Assembly (NCBI RefSeq): GCF_047496725.1
Contig: NC_132978.1
Span: 7,413,001 to 7,477,000, forward strand
Direction: 5' to 3'
Length of the DNA: 64,000 bases
From: Anoplolepis gracilipes
Taxonomy: Eukaryota > Arthropoda > Insecta > Hymenoptera > Formicidae
The notes beneath the pieces were generated by a model. The model was not told the DNA's origin. It searched no databases and was given only the letters and a program-made list of their open reading frames with translations. This document shows positions 62,823-64,000 of the stretch, in pieces (the stretch's first letter is position 1; every line of letters starts with the position of its first letter). The translations under genes were made by a program, and so were the position numbers.

Positions 62823-64000
62823 CACACCCCTTCAACAGTCCGTGGAGAATTGACCTTCAGTTAGAGCTCCTTTACCGGGCACCAGAATCAGCATTGAACC
62901 GCGCCGCGCCATAAGAATGCATGACGAATTCGCGCTATGTATATCGAGATCGATACAGCGCGCCCATTCTCGCGCTGCCATCGATTGCCTTTTATGGGAT
63001 CCACCATCTGCCATGAAAAAGATCGGGTTCTTCGCGCTCATACAGTATCATTGAGAGCGGTGTAGGAGTTTAACACAATTGAATCTTCAAAATTCTAATG
63101 ATGCTTCCCTATTTCAAATAGACGAGATTAGTTATATATAGTAAATATTTTCTTTTTATTTACTTTTAATCTCTCTCATCAATAAAGTATTTAAAAAATT
63201 TACAAGTATATAATAGAATATATATATATATATAGTTAAATGAAAGTATTTGAAAAAGGTGAAGGCATATATTTTAATTTGATTACATCTTATATATGCG
63301 ATATGTCTTATATTTTTGTAATTAAAAGCAACTAATGTTATATTTAGATTCAGTGTGTTCATTGAAATGATAATTGAATTGCCGACCTCAAAGGAGAGCG
63401 AGAGATGGGCCGCGCTTTCTTTTCTCTTTCTCTCTGCCTTGACATCGAATAAAATTCGGTGAAGAAAACCGGCGTTACACTTCCGCTATGCATCGCACGC
63501 TGCATCTGCCGAATTCGGCAATAAAATTTTCGACGCGCGACGCGCGCGGAGTGACGCGATTCGCCGATCGGCCGTATGGCAGAAGAATCGAGAGGATCGC
63601 GGTATTATGCGAAGTAGTTAACATGTTATATTTAGCATGATAATACGTATCCACAATACTAGGGACCCTTATAAACTGCCAACGCTCTCGGTGCTACCTT
63701 CCCTCGTTCTCTCTTTCTTTCCATCATCTCTTCGTCTTTTTCGACGCGAAGGATCGCCTATCCTGGCTAACCTTTGCTAGATTCTGTCCCTCTCTCTCTC
63801 TTTCTTCTTACCCTAAAAAAAAGTATACATCCCTCCTTCTATTTCACTCTACCTTTCGCAACGTCGTGTCGCGGTGCCTACCCTACGGTCAGATGCTTCC
63901 GCACAATGACCTTTTTTTTACACTTGATACCTGATCTCTCCCGCCCTGCGTCTCTCGCTCCTGTCTTTCTCGTCTGTCTCGCAATACGACGAAAAGGGTG
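62823..64000. other. Upstream flank of the visible grainyhead exons
   Basis: About 1.2 kb, with a CpG-rich stretch at about 63390-63600 and pyrimidine-rich low-complexity sequence at 63690-64000. A minus-strand open frame at 62832-63041 (ATG near 63041) ends in a weak GTAAAG donor after LVPG but does not match the phase of the next exon. It could hold an upstream grainyhead exon, an alternative promoter or just intron. Confidence 0.5.

Overview
The window is nuclear DNA from an insect, most likely an ant or another hymenopteran. It is AT-rich, has spliceosomal genes with short canonical GT-AG introns, large gene-poor stretches, and long (AG)n, (TC)n and (TA)n microsatellites. All six genes I can name are conserved animal genes with insect-type domain layouts. 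The ant assignment is an inference; no lineage-specific marker was tested.

Layout from left to right. Bases 1-16.6 kb hold no gene I can support, only simple repeats, a 301-bp MITE and a few palindromes. At 16.6-16.74 kb two short spliced minus-strand coding exons may be the 5' end of an unidentified gene that leaves the window to the left. About 0.7 kb of putative divergent promoter separates it from RpS16 (17.44-18.61 kb, +). Next comes NEMF/Caliban (19.36-23.38 kb, +), the large-subunit-bound factor of ribosome quality control. VRK1/ballchen (27.04-24.40 kb, -) is convergent with NEMF and head-to-head with greatwall (30.65-33.62 kb, +). The 3.6 kb between these two mitotic kinases contains two nested long-inverted-repeat transposons of one family: a near-perfect 1.7-kb foldback element sits inside an older copy. 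A secreted CLIP-domain trypsin-like protease (38.56-34.13 kb, -) is convergent with greatwall. About 9 kb of repeat-rich intergenic DNA follows. The rest of the window (62.8-47.4 kb, -) is the transcription factor grainyhead, from an N-terminal region exon to its stop codon, with 11 exons visible and the 5' end missing.

The genes do not form an operon or pathway cluster. Two groupings make biological sense. RpS16 and NEMF both serve the ribosome (structure and quality control). VRK1 and greatwall lie on opposite sides of the mitotic phosphorylation switch that also controls BAF. Both are probably incidental neighbours, although the kinase pair is close and divergent.

Exon coordinates were read by eye from splice signals and reading phase. 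All internal exon phases of the six named genes agree, which supports the models. No alignment, folding or database search was run.
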